A DNA stretch of 64,000 bases from Streptomyces musisoli (lineage in GTDB: Bacteria > Actinomycetota > Actinomycetes > Streptomycetales > Streptomycetaceae): the NCBI RefSeq assembly GCF_016741855.1, contig NZ_JAERRH010000002.1, positions 953,253-1,017,252 on the forward strand. Direction: 5' to 3'. The notes under the pieces were generated by a model. The model was not told the origin of the DNA. It ran no database searches and saw nothing but the letters and a program-made list of their open reading frames with translations. The translations under genes and the position numbers were made by a program. Shown in pieces: positions 9,544 through 17,185 of this stretch. Within the stretch, counting starts at the first letter, position 1; every line of letters begins with the position of its first letter.

Positions 9544-10389
9544 ATGGCGCTCATGAGCACGCCGGCAACGCTTACGCAGACGAACGAGCTGCCGGAAGTG
9601 GCGGACCCCTCCCAGGTGGCACCTCAGGACGCGCGGGAGTTGTCCCGGGTGTTCTTCGAGCAACTCGCGGTGCTGGAGGAGGGCACGGCCGAGTACAGCT
9701 ACGCCCGTAACACGCTGATCGAGATGAACATGTCCCTCGTCCGCTTCGCGGCCGGCCGGTTCCGCAGCCGCGGCCCGGAGGAGATGGAGGACATCGTCCA
9801 GGTCGGCATGATCGGCCTCATCAAGGCCATCGACCGGTTCGAGCTGTCGCGGGAGACGGAGTTCACCTCCTTCGCCATCCCCTACATCGTCGGCGAGATC
9901 AAACGGTTCTTCCGTGACACGACCTGGGCCGTGCACGTGCCGCGCCGTCTACAGGAGGCTCGGGTCCAGCTCGCCCGTGCCACGGAGGAACTCCGCAGCC
10001 GCCTGGGCCGCAACCCGACGGATCGGGAACTGTCGGAGCTGATGAGCCTGCCGGAGGAGGAGGTCCGCGAGGCCCGGCTGGCCGCCAACGGCTACAACTC
10101 CGCCTCCCTGGACGCCACGATCGGCAGCAGCGAGGACGGCGAGGCCGCCCTCCAGGACTTCATCGGCACCGAGGACACGGCCCTGGAGCTGGTGGAGGAC
10201 TTCCACGCGCTCGCACCGCTGATCGCCGAACTCGGTGAGCGGGACCGGCAGATCATCCACATGCGGTTCGTGGAAGAACTCACCCAGGCCCAGATCGGCG
10301 AACGTCTCGGCGTCTCCCAGATGCACGTCTCCCGGCTGCTGTCGCGCACGCTGGCCCGGCTGCGTGAAGGCATGCTCACCATGAGCTGA
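9544..10389 (+). CDS. RNA polymerase sigma factor, SigB/SigF/SigG subfamily
   Basis: The 281-residue protein contains sigma region 2 (EEMEDIVQVGMIGLIKAIDRF, split here as the region 2.1-2.4 block, with FTSFAIPYIVGEIKRFFRD), region 3 (ELSELMSLPEEEVREAR) and region 4 (QAQIGERLGVSQMHVSRLL). It lacks region 1.1, as is usual for stress sigma factors regulated by anti-sigma kinases. The ATG follows GAGGGGAAG. It lies divergent from a phosphatase/kinase sensor, so the neighbours may control its release. No anti-sigma or anti-anti-sigma gene is adjacent. A short tandem repeat begins at its last codons. Confidence 0.93.
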   Translation: MALMSTPATLTQTNELPEVADPSQVAPQDARELSRVFFEQLAVLEEGTAEYSYARNTLIEMNMSLVRFAAGRFRSRGPEEMEDIVQVGMIGLIKAIDRFELSRETEFTSFAIPYIVGEIKRFFRDTTWAVHVPRRLQEARVQLARATEELRSRLGRNPTDRELSELMSLPEEEVREARLAANGYNSASLDATIGSSEDGEAALQDFIGTEDTALELVEDFHALAPLIAELGERDRQIIHMRFVEELTQAQIGERLGVSQMHVSRLLSRTLARLREGMLTMS

Positions 10390-10464
10390 GGGCCGCCCGG
10401 CATGAGTTGAGGGCCGCCCGGCATGAGCTGAAGGCCGGCCGACAGGAGTTGAAGGCCGTCCGTC
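10381..10464. repeat. 21-bp tandem repeat spanning the sigma gene stop codon
   Basis: Four consecutive 21-bp units start at 10381, 10402, 10423 and 10444. Units 1 and 2 differ at one base; units 3 and 4 are more diverged. Unit 1 contains the last codons and stop (ATGAGCTGA), so each copy would add an in-frame MS-stop. It looks like slippage duplication of the 3' end of the gene. Confidence 0.85.
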
Positions 10465-10469
10465 GCGAC

Positions 10470-10497
10470 GAGGCCCGCCGCACTCGCGGCGGGCCTC
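10470..10497 (+). terminator. Terminator of the sigma gene
   Basis: GAGGCCCGCCG, loop CACTCG, CGGCGGGCCTC: an 11-bp perfect stem followed by CTT. It lies just after the 21-bp repeats. Confidence 0.8.
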
Positions 10498-10503
10498 CTT
10501 CGT

Positions 10504-10554
10504 CGTACAGGTAGCGCACTCGTACAGGTAGCGCACTCGTACTGGTAGCGCACC
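10504..10554. repeat. 17-bp tandem repeat, three copies
   Basis: CGTACAGGTAGCGCACT occurs at 10504 and 10521 as perfect copies and at 10538 with two changes. It sits between convergent genes. No function is visible. Confidence 0.85.
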
Positions 10555-10616
10555 CGCGAGAAGCCGAACCCCGGGCCGGATCCCGCCGCCAGGCCGGAGC
10601 CGGCGTGAAGGCGCGG

Positions 10617-11018
10617 TCAGTAGGAGAACTCAGTGGACCGGAAGTTCTCCTGCCGGCCGTTGGCTCCGTCCTGGATCCATACTTCCAGGCTGATCCTGTC
10701 GCCGCGCCTCGGCGTGGACCAGAACGGATCGATTCCCAGGCCACCGCCGGCAGTGCATCCGTTCGCCCCGTCCTTGTCCTCCGCCCAGCCCACGATGGCC
10801 CCCGTGGTCAGGTTCGTGGCCAGGGCCATGGCACGTCGGCCGTCAGCCTTGGTGTCGCAGACCTCGACGCGTTGGTAGTAGCTGTGCACGAACGCTTTGG
10901 CACCCGTGGTGTACAGGGGGTTCTCCGCCGCGTGGGCAGGTGTCGTCGCCGCCACCACCGCCCCGAGTACCAAGGCGGTGGTGGCAGGAACGAGTCCGAA
11001 CAGACGACGCTTTCGCAT
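10617..11018 (-). CDS. Small secreted protein of unknown function
   Basis: The 133-residue product starts MRKRRLF, has a hydrophobic signal peptide ending near TTPAHAAEN, and a mature part of about 100 residues with two cysteines (EVCDTKADG and NGCTAGGG) that could form a disulphide. The mature part looks like a small beta-rich extracellular domain (HSYYQRVEVCD, GWAEDKDG, SLEVWIQDG). The ATG at 11016-11018 follows an AGGAGGG site. I do not recognise the family. It is convergent with the sigma gene across repeats. Confidence 0.8.
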   Translation of the reverse strand: MRKRRLFGLVPATTALVLGAVVAATTPAHAAENPLYTTGAKAFVHSYYQRVEVCDTKADGRRAMALATNLTTGAIVGWAEDKDGANGCTAGGGLGIDPFWSTPRRGDRISLEVWIQDGANGRQENFRSTEFSY

Positions 11019-11318
11019 GTGCCCTCCTGGTCTCCTTGCCGCTGTGGCCCTGCGGCAGCGGTTGCGCTGACGCGTGCGCCGGGCCGTGCGGCGTCGGTTT
11101 CGGCGGCCGGGGGTGGCGCGTGCTTCCCGGCTGGTGGGGAGCATGCTGTCCACCAGCGGGCCGGAGCAACGGAACGCGGGTGTCCCGGACAGTCCGCCGG
11201 CGTCCGGACCGGTCAAAGCCCTGTCCGGATGTTCTCCGGACAGGCGCGGCGAACCCGGTTTCCCCTCGACCCGGTACGTGCCGGCCGATGCAGCAGCCGC
11301 GTTCGCGGGTGGGGAGGG
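11019..11318. other. Intergenic region with a stem-loop
   Basis: No gene is seen. The notable element is a perfect hairpin at 11220-11244 (CCTGTCCGGA, loop TGTTC, TCCGGACAGG). It may have been the terminator of the truncated permease whose tail ends at 11319 on the minus strand. Confidence 0.6.
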
Positions 11319-11459
11319 TCACTTGACGGAACCGCCGGTGATGCCGGCGGCGACGTACTTCTGGGCGAGGACGAGCAGGATCACCGCGGGCACCGCGAGC
11401 ACCGCGGACAGGACGGACGCGGCCATCACCGAGCCCCAACTCACCGACGTGCGCGCCCA
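11319..11459 (-). pseudogene. 3' remnant of a MalG-type sugar ABC permease
   Basis: The minus-strand frame reads TSVSWGSVMAASVLSAV then LLVLAQKYVAAGITGGSVK and a stop. This is the last transmembrane segment and tail of carbohydrate ABC permeases (MalG type, normally ending GLTAGAVK). Similarity ends abruptly near 11459, about 50 bp from the stop of the nuclease-like gene, and the rest of the permease is absent. This is clearer than the similar stub at 719-883. Confidence 0.75.
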
Positions 11460-11511
11460 TGTATGCGGCGGCGCAGCCGGGCCGGGCCCGGCGCGTCCGG
11501 CCGGACGAGTC

Positions 11512-13797
11512 CTACGGCAGCCAGTCCGCGAAGACCTCCGGCAGGCGGTTCAGGTCCTCGGCCGTGACCGTCACGAGACGCAGGCCGTGGTGGCGGGCCA
11601 GCTCCCGCTTGCGTGCCACCTTCGCCGCGTACGCCTCCTGCGTCATCAGCCCCAGGGCCTCGACGAACGTGCCGTCCGCCAGCCGCCAGTCCGCCCGCAG
11701 GCCCGTCGTGTTGAGTTCCGGGTGGCGCGGATAGGCGGGCTCCGGCTCGTGGGCCACGCCCCAGTGGTGGAGGAAGTCGTCCACGTGCCGCTCGAACAGG
11801 GAGCGGCACAGGTGCCCGTCCGTGGCCTTCGTCGCCGTACCCATCGACGTCCGCACCCCGTCCGTGAGCAGTTCCGCGTACCCCAGCCACTCCGTCCAGG
11901 TGCGGGCCGGGCGCACCGGGCGGTGGCTCAGCAGCGCGGAGCCGGGCCGCGGCACCAGGAAGCGGCACAGCAGCGCCTCGTCGACCAGGCCGGGATCCCC
12001 GAACGGCACACAGACGCGGTCCAGTTGGGCGAGCGACGGCGGCCCGGAGAACTCGATCTCCGCGAGCCTGCGCAGCGCGTAGACCATCGCCTCCGTCCAC
12101 GGGCCGTCGTTGCCGGTGTCCCGCAGTACCCCGGCCCGCGCGAGGGTGCAGCAGCCGTGGCAGTAGAAGAGCCCCGGGCGTGCCGACTGCGCGGGGCGTC
12201 CACAGAGCCGGCACGGCCCGCGTTCCACCAGGTTCACGGGGGCCGCGAAGAGCCCCTCCAGGGCACGCCGGTAGTACGGGTTGTCCGCCGCGTCGTCGAC
12301 GAGCCGCGGCAGCAGGCTCCCGGTGCTCGCGGCCGGCGACCGCCCGCCGTCGGGCTTCGCGGCGAGCCAGCGGCGGTGGGGCTCCGGGATCAGCCGCTGC
12401 ACGGCGGCCGTCACCCGGCTGGAGCGGCTGACCGGGCTGATCTCGGCCGGCGCGACCGCGGCCCGGAGGTTGTGCCACTCCACCTCCTCGCGCGGCGCGC
12501 CCCGAGTCACGAGCAGCGGCCGCACTCCGTGCCGCCGCAGCAGCACCGTCAACGGTTCGGCGAACGCCGCGGCGTACACGGTCAGCGTGCCCGAGTCCGG
12601 GTCGAACCAGCCGGCTTCGGCAAGGACCTTGCGCGCCACCCCGGGCTTCGAGAGCCGGATCGACCACGTGTCGCCGCCCACGACGACCATCGCGTCCGGG
12701 AAGTCGCCGAGCGCCGTCAGGTCCTCGGGCGCGTCCGCCTCCACCCCGTGCGCGCGCAGCGCGTCGAGCGCCTCGGCGCGGACCCGCTCGTCCACGAGGG
12801 TGAGCGGACCGTGCGGATGGTGGTACTGCCCGACCTCCACGCCGGACTCGTCCAGCACCAGGATCCGGGTGTGCTGGAAGACGGACCGGGTGACGGCACG
12901 CAGGTCGCGGAAACCGTGCGCCGAGTTCCGGTACGTCTCCCAGGCGCCCAGGAGCGGCCGTGCCTCGGCGTCCCGGCGCTGCCGCGCGCGGTCCCGCTCG
13001 GTCTCCCGGCCCCAGCCGCCGCCGGCGGCGCGATGGCTCAGGCCGGTCCGCAGCCGGACGGCGAACCGCTCGGCCAGCGCCCGGCGCAGGCCCCGCTCGA
13101 CACCGTCCGGAGCCGGCTCCGGCTCCGGGTTCCGCTGGGCTTCCCGCTGGTGCTCGGCCAGGTAGGCGTCGACGAGGGCTCGCACGGTCTGCCGCTCGGG
13201 CAGCAGCACCCGTACGGAGCCGATGGCGTATCCGAACGCCTTCTGCTTCGCCCAGGACACCAGCTCGTCGCGGCTGGGCTCCCAATCCGCGCCGGCCTCG
13301 GCAGCGTCGTACTCGTCGGCCTCGTCATCACCGTATTCCTCGTACTCGTCGTACTCGTCGTGGAAGCGGCTGTCGGATTCGAGGTCGTACAGCTCGATCC
13401 ACCCGTGACAGCCGACGGGGGTCCCGGTCTCCTCGGTGAGTCTGCGGATGCTCTCGCTCGTGACGTGCAGCGCACTGCTGTAGAGGTAGCCCATGTGCCG
13501 GTCGAGAACGGAACCGCCGTGTCCCGGCAGGGCGGCGACCGAGACGGCACGCGTGTCGTAGTCGTTGTCGGGCCGGGGGACGAGACCGACGCGCACGGGT
13601 ATGACGGCATCGCACTGCGCCTTGGAGGGCGCCGGCCTGACGGCCTCCTTCCGCAGCCGGCTCAGGAGGTACGAGCGCAGCGCGGGGACGGAGTCGTCGA
13701 AGACCGCGAACGATGAGGCGAAGTCCTTCGCCGGGTCGCCCGGGAGCATGAGCAGGCCGACGTCGGAGGCGTAGCGGATGGTGTCTCGGCGCGACAT
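11512..13797 (-). CDS. HIRAN-like / zinc-finger / PD-(D/E)XK nuclease-like protein
   Basis: This 761-residue protein is not a family I can name. Residues about 66-110 (VGLVPRPDNDYDTRAVSV then HMGYLYS) resemble a HIRAN domain, which binds DNA ends or damaged DNA in other proteins. An acidic patch (EYDEYEEYGDDEADEYD) follows. Near 529-551 there is a CxxC...CxxC zinc-binding pattern (CRLCG, then YCHGC). The C-terminus (about 660-761) fits the PD-(D/E)XK nuclease fold: a helix with Glu (LCRSLFERHVDDFL), RADWRL with Asp703, then FVEALG with Glu713 and helix lysines 726 and 730. Function in DNA repair or defence is inferred. It stands alone on the minus strand. Confidence 0.7.
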   Translation of the reverse strand: MSRRDTIRYASDVGLLMLPGDPAKDFASSFAVFDDSVPALRSYLLSRLRKEAVRPAPSKAQCDAVIPVRVGLVPRPDNDYDTRAVSVAALPGHGGSVLDRHMGYLYSSALHVTSESIRRLTEETGTPVGCHGWIELYDLESDSRFHDEYDEYEEYGDDEADEYDAAEAGADWEPSRDELVSWAKQKAFGYAIGSVRVLLPERQTVRALVDAYLAEHQREAQRNPEPEPAPDGVERGLRRALAERFAVRLRTGLSHRAAGGGWGRETERDRARQRRDAEARPLLGAWETYRNSAHGFRDLRAVTRSVFQHTRILVLDESGVEVGQYHHPHGPLTLVDERVRAEALDALRAHGVEADAPEDLTALGDFPDAMVVVGGDTWSIRLSKPGVARKVLAEAGWFDPDSGTLTVYAAAFAEPLTVLLRRHGVRPLLVTRGAPREEVEWHNLRAAVAPAEISPVSRSSRVTAAVQRLIPEPHRRWLAAKPDGGRSPAASTGSLLPRLVDDAADNPYYRRALEGLFAAPVNLVERGPCRLCGRPAQSARPGLFYCHGCCTLARAGVLRDTGNDGPWTEAMVYALRRLAEIEFSGPPSLAQLDRVCVPFGDPGLVDEALLCRFLVPRPGSALLSHRPVRPARTWTEWLGYAELLTDGVRTSMGTATKATDGHLCRSLFERHVDDFLHHWGVAHEPEPAYPRHPELNTTGLRADWRLADGTFVEALGLMTQEAYAAKVARKRELARHHGLRLVTVTAEDLNRLPEVFADWLP

Positions 13798-14002
13798 GCG
13801 CGGATTATGTCAAAGGCATATGCATATCCGGTGATCGGGTCGGGTGGAGAGACCTGGTCGGCTCGTGGCGAGGCGTCCGCGGTCGTACGGTGGAAGAAGC
13901 CGGAGGCGCGCCCCGCATCACCCGCGGTGGTGTCGGCCCCGCCACAGGCCTGGGCGCCAGGGCTCGGACGGGTCCAGCGGCCCGTCCCGCAGGGAGAAGG
14001 CC
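13798..14002. other. Upstream region of the nuclease-like gene
   Basis: The 30 bp before the nuclease-like gene are unusually AT-rich, with a 10-bp palindrome ATATGCATAT at 13818-13827 and a CATAAT (minus strand, 13803-13808) close to the start codon. They probably hold its promoter. The rest is scrambled sequence leading into a CAP-domain remnant. Confidence 0.4.
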
Positions 14003-14197
14003 GGATACCCGCCCCAGGAGGCGTCCGCGGAGAACGTCTCCGGACCCGGCTACGGCTCCTCGAAGGCCCACGTCGACGGGTGGATGGCCGGCAACCGGGG
14101 GCGCCGGTCCACCATCCTGGACTGTGAGTACAAGGAGACGGGGATCGGTGCGAAGGGTGCGTACGCCGTCCAACCGTTCGCTGTCAGGTCGGCGTAG
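14003..14197 (+). pseudogene. 3' remnant of a secreted CAP/SCP-domain protein
   Basis: The frame reads YPPQEASAENVSGPGYG, then VDGWMAGNRGRRSTILDCEY and ETGIGAKGAYAVQPF. This is the second half of a bacterial CAP (SCP/PR-1) domain, which usually reads ENxxxG, VxxWMxSxGHRxNIL and EIGVGxA. The N-terminal half and signal peptide are missing, and the sequence upstream has no matching frame. The conserved His of the GHR motif is Arg. Confidence 0.65.
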
Positions 14198-14326
14198 CCG
14201 GCCGGCCGCGCCGGCGACGAAGGAGGAGACCACACCTCGCCGAGCGCCGCTCGGCGCCGTTCCCACGCGGATGCGGCACCACCTGAGCCGTATCGGCGTG
14301 CCGATCCCGGAAAGCAGGTGCGTCCC

Positions 14327-14599
14327 ATGCGCACGACGACCCGTATCGCCGGTGTGCTCACCGGACTTACCCTCGCGCTCGGCGGCGCCGCACTCATGGC
14401 GCCCGCCGCCCACGCGGACATCGCGTCCTGCGTCAACCAGGTCGAGCGCGAGCTGCGCGGCGGTGAGGCCCCGGACTCCGTCAGGATGGCGTGCTACGTC
14501 GGTCTGACCGGCAATCACGACCAGTGCGTGTCCGACCTGGCCAGGGACGGCGTCACGAACGCGACCGCGGTGAGCGCCTGCCGGGTCGCCCCCGAGTAG
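14327..14599 (+). CDS. Small secreted four-cysteine protein
   Basis: The 90-residue product has a clear signal peptide (MRTTTRIAGVLTGLTLALGG) ending at AHADIASC and a mature part of about 60 residues with four cysteines (ASCVNQ, MACYVG, DQCVSD, SACRVA). Their spacing suggests two disulphides in a helical fold. Similar small exported proteins are common in Streptomyces but have no known role. A GTG at 14318 is an alternative start; the ATG is preferred for its distance from GGAAAG. Confidence 0.75.
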   Translation: MRTTTRIAGVLTGLTLALGGAALMAPAAHADIASCVNQVERELRGGEAPDSVRMACYVGLTGNHDQCVSDLARDGVTNATAVSACRVAPE

Positions 14600-14824
14600 G
14601 AGGTCCGCCGACACGGCCGCCGGCCGGCCGTGGGACCGCCGCGAGGGGCGTGCCGGCGCCGGGTCCCCGCTCGGGTCACCCGGCGGGGAGTCGGTGAACA
14701 GTGGTGTCGTCGGCGTCCAGCCGTCGCCCGTTCGCGGACCGATCGGCAAGGACCACCGGTCGCCGATCGCGTCCACCGACCGGGCGACGGGGTATCCGCT
14801 GTCAGCTCCCCGTACGGGCGGTGA

Positions 14825-15868
14825 TCAGCTTCCCGTGCCGACCAGGTCATGCGGGCTGAAGGTGCGACGGTAGGCGGCGGGGGAGACGCCGAAGGCCGTT
14901 CTCATGTGCGCCCGCAGGGAGTTCGCGGAGCCGAAGCCGGCCCGGTGCGCCACCAGGTCGATCGGCAGGTCGGTGGTCTCCAGCAACTGCTTGGCCAGTT
15001 CCAGGCGTTGCGCGGTGAGCCACTGCACCGGGGTCATGCCGACCTCGTCGCGGAACCGGCGGGTGAAGGAGCGCAGGCTCATCCGGGCGTGCTCGGCGAG
15101 CCGGGCGAGGGACAGCGGCTCGCCGAGATGCTCCAGGGCCCAGGCCCGGGTGTCGGTGGTGCTGGCGACGGTGGGTTCCGGGACCGGGCGGTCGATGTAC
15201 TGGGCCTGTCCGCCGTCCCGCCAGGGCGGCACTACGCACATGCGGGCGGCCCGGTTGGCGGCGGCCGCGCCGTGGTCGCGACGGATCATGTGCAGGCACA
15301 GGTCGACACCCGCGGCCACGCCCGCGGAGGTCAGTACGTCGCCGTCGTCCACGAACAGCACCTCCTCGTCGAGCTTGACCCTGGGGTAGGCCCGGCGGAA
15401 CTCCGGAGCCAGGTTCCAGTGGGTGGTGGCCGGCCGGCCGTCGAGCAGCCCGGCGGCGGCGAGCACATAGGACCCGGTGCAGATGGACACCAGCCGGGTG
15501 CCGGGACGGATGCGGGCGATGGCCGCGGTGACGTCGGCGGGCAGCGGGCCGCCGAGGCCCAGTTCGGGCATGGCGTGCGTGGGCGGGACGATCACCGTGT
15601 CCGCGGCGGCCAGGGCCTCCGGCCCGGCCGCCGGCTGCACGGTGAAGCCGGCGTCGCTGAGCACCGGGGCGCCGTCGGCGGTACAGACGGTGACTTCGTA
15701 GAGCGGGCGTCCCTCGGCGTCCTGCACGCTGCCGAAGACGCGCGAGGGGATGCCCAGCTCGAAGGGCGGGACCCCGGGCAGCGCGAGCACGGCGATCCGG
15801 TGCGGCCGGGGCACCGCATCGGCCTGGCCCCGCGCGTCGTCGTCCGTCTCCCACCGCGTTCCACTCAT
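14825..15868 (-). CDS. GlxA-type AraC-family transcriptional regulator
   Basis: The 347-residue protein has an N-terminal DJ-1/PfpI-like domain (RIAVLALPGVPPFELGIPSRVFG; SICTGSYVLAAAGLLDG holds the nucleophile-elbow cysteine) and a C-terminal pair of AraC helix-turn-helix motifs (LARLAEHARMSLRSFTRRF and LVAHRAGFGSANSLRAHM). These regulators usually activate or repress a nearby catabolic or redox gene. The oxidoreductase at 16001 is divergent, 132 bp away, and is the likely target. Confidence 0.92.
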   Translation of the reverse strand: MSGTRWETDDDARGQADAVPRPHRIAVLALPGVPPFELGIPSRVFGSVQDAEGRPLYEVTVCTADGAPVLSDAGFTVQPAAGPEALAAADTVIVPPTHAMPELGLGGPLPADVTAAIARIRPGTRLVSICTGSYVLAAAGLLDGRPATTHWNLAPEFRRAYPRVKLDEEVLFVDDGDVLTSAGVAAGVDLCLHMIRRDHGAAAANRAARMCVVPPWRDGGQAQYIDRPVPEPTVASTTDTRAWALEHLGEPLSLARLAEHARMSLRSFTRRFRDEVGMTPVQWLTAQRLELAKQLLETTDLPIDLVAHRAGFGSANSLRAHMRTAFGVSPAAYRRTFSPHDLVGTGS

Positions 15869-16000
15869 GGCCCGATCCTGTCACATAGTGGCCGGACGGC
15901 CAACACCGCGGAGGGTCGGGGTGCCGGATCGTGGACCGTGTCGCGCCGGGGACCACCCGGTCCGGCGAACCGATCGAGACAGAGAGCAAGGCGGAACAGC

Positions 16001-16924
16001 ATGCGTGCGGTGGTCGTGGAGCAGTGGGGCGGACCCGAGAACCTCGTCGAGCGTGAGGTGGAGCGCCCGGAGCCGGGACTCAACGAGGTCCTGGTCCGGG
16101 TACACGCGGCCGGAGTGAACCCGGTGGACTGGAAGACCCGCGCCGGCGGGGCCCTCATCGAGTGGGGCACCGTCCCGGCGGTGGGCTGGGACGTGTCCGG
16201 CACCGTCGAGGCCGTCGGCCCCGGTGTGGGGATGTTCCGTCCCGGTGACGAGGTCTTCGGAATGCCGCTGTTCCCGCGCCAGGCGGGCGGCTACGCCGAG
16301 TACGTGGTGGCGCCGGCCCGGCACCTCGCCCCGAAGCCGGCCGGTCTGACGCACGTCGAGGCGGCGGCCCTGCCGCTCGCCGCGCTGACCGCCTGGCAGG
16401 CGCTGGTGGACGCGGCGGACGTGCGCCCCGGTGAGCGGGTGCTGGTGCACGCGGCGGCCGGCGGTGTGGGCCACTTCGCCGTGCAGATCGCCAAGGCCCG
16501 CGGCGCGTACGTCATCGGCACGGCCAGCGCCGGCAAGCACGACCTGGTGCGTCAGCTGGGCGCGGACGAGGTGATCGACTACCGGGCGGTACGGTTCGAG
16601 GACGTCGTGTCCGACATCGACGTGGTGCTGGACGGGCTCGGCGGGGAGACGGCGGAGCGGTCCCTGAAGGTGCTCCGAGCCGGCGGCCGGCTGATCACCC
16701 TGCCCGGCCCGGACGACGTCCCGGCCGCCCCGGAAGGGGTGCGAGCGGTGTGGGTCCTGGTCGAGCCCGACCACCTGGGCCTGCGCGAGATCGCCGCCCT
16801 GGTGGAGCGTGGCGCGCTGAAGCCGGTCGTCGAGACGGTCCTGCCCCTGGCGGAGGCGGCGAGGGCGCACGAGATCGGCGAGCAGGGCCGCACCACCGGC
16901 AAGATCGTCCTGACGGTCGCCTGA
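16001..16924 (+). CDS. NADPH-dependent quinone-oxidoreductase-like enzyme (MDR family)
   Basis: The 307-residue protein is a zinc-free medium-chain dehydrogenase/reductase. It has the GroES-like N-terminal domain (VRVHAAGVNPVDWKTRAG) and a Rossmann domain with the AAAGGVGHFAVQIAKARGA nucleotide-binding loop. It should reduce quinones or alpha,beta-unsaturated carbonyls with NADPH in the cytoplasm. It is divergent from the GlxA-type regulator, which probably controls it. Confidence 0.92.
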   Translation: MRAVVVEQWGGPENLVEREVERPEPGLNEVLVRVHAAGVNPVDWKTRAGGALIEWGTVPAVGWDVSGTVEAVGPGVGMFRPGDEVFGMPLFPRQAGGYAEYVVAPARHLAPKPAGLTHVEAAALPLAALTAWQALVDAADVRPGERVLVHAAAGGVGHFAVQIAKARGAYVIGTASAGKHDLVRQLGADEVIDYRAVRFEDVVSDIDVVLDGLGGETAERSLKVLRAGGRLITLPGPDDVPAAPEGVRAVWVLVEPDHLGLREIAALVERGALKPVVETVLPLAEAARAHEIGEQGRTTGKIVLTVA

Positions 16925-16977
16925 CCGCGGCGCAGTCGGCGGGGGCGTGGAATGGACAGCCCCGGCGGATCCCCGCC

Positions 16978-17053
16978 GGGGCTGCCACCCGCGGCGCGGG
17001 GGATGGGGCTGCCACCCGCGGCGTGGGGATGGGGCTGCCACCCGCAGCGGAAG
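16978..17053. repeat. 26/27-bp tandem repeat, three copies
   Basis: GGGGCTGCCACCCGCGGCG and its linker occur at 16978, 17005 and 17031 (the last partial). It follows the oxidoreductase gene. A short GGTGGCC repeat follows at 17122-17147. Confidence 0.8.
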
Positions 17054-17147
17054 GACTCCTCCCTCCCGGGTTCCCTCCTCTCCTCTCCTCCCGCACGGCT
17101 GCCGGGCAGTTGATCGATGATCGGTGGCCGGTGGCCGGTGGCCGGTG

Positions 17148-17176
17148 GTGGACTCTCCCACCGTGGGAGAGTCCAC
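17148..17176. promoter_or_regulatory. Perfect 29-bp palindrome, MerR-family operator
   Basis: GTGGACTCTCCCAC, one central base, and GTGGGAGAGTCCAC: 14-bp perfect arms ending 9 bp before the GTG start of the MerR gene. Its core (GACTCTCCC...GGGAGAGTC) closely resembles the operator of Bacillus BmrR, a MerR regulator with the same type of ligand domain. MerR operators lie between -35 and -10, so transcription would begin at or next to the start codon, giving a leaderless or nearly leaderless mRNA. Confidence 0.8.
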
Positions 17177-17185
17177 GATGGTGGC

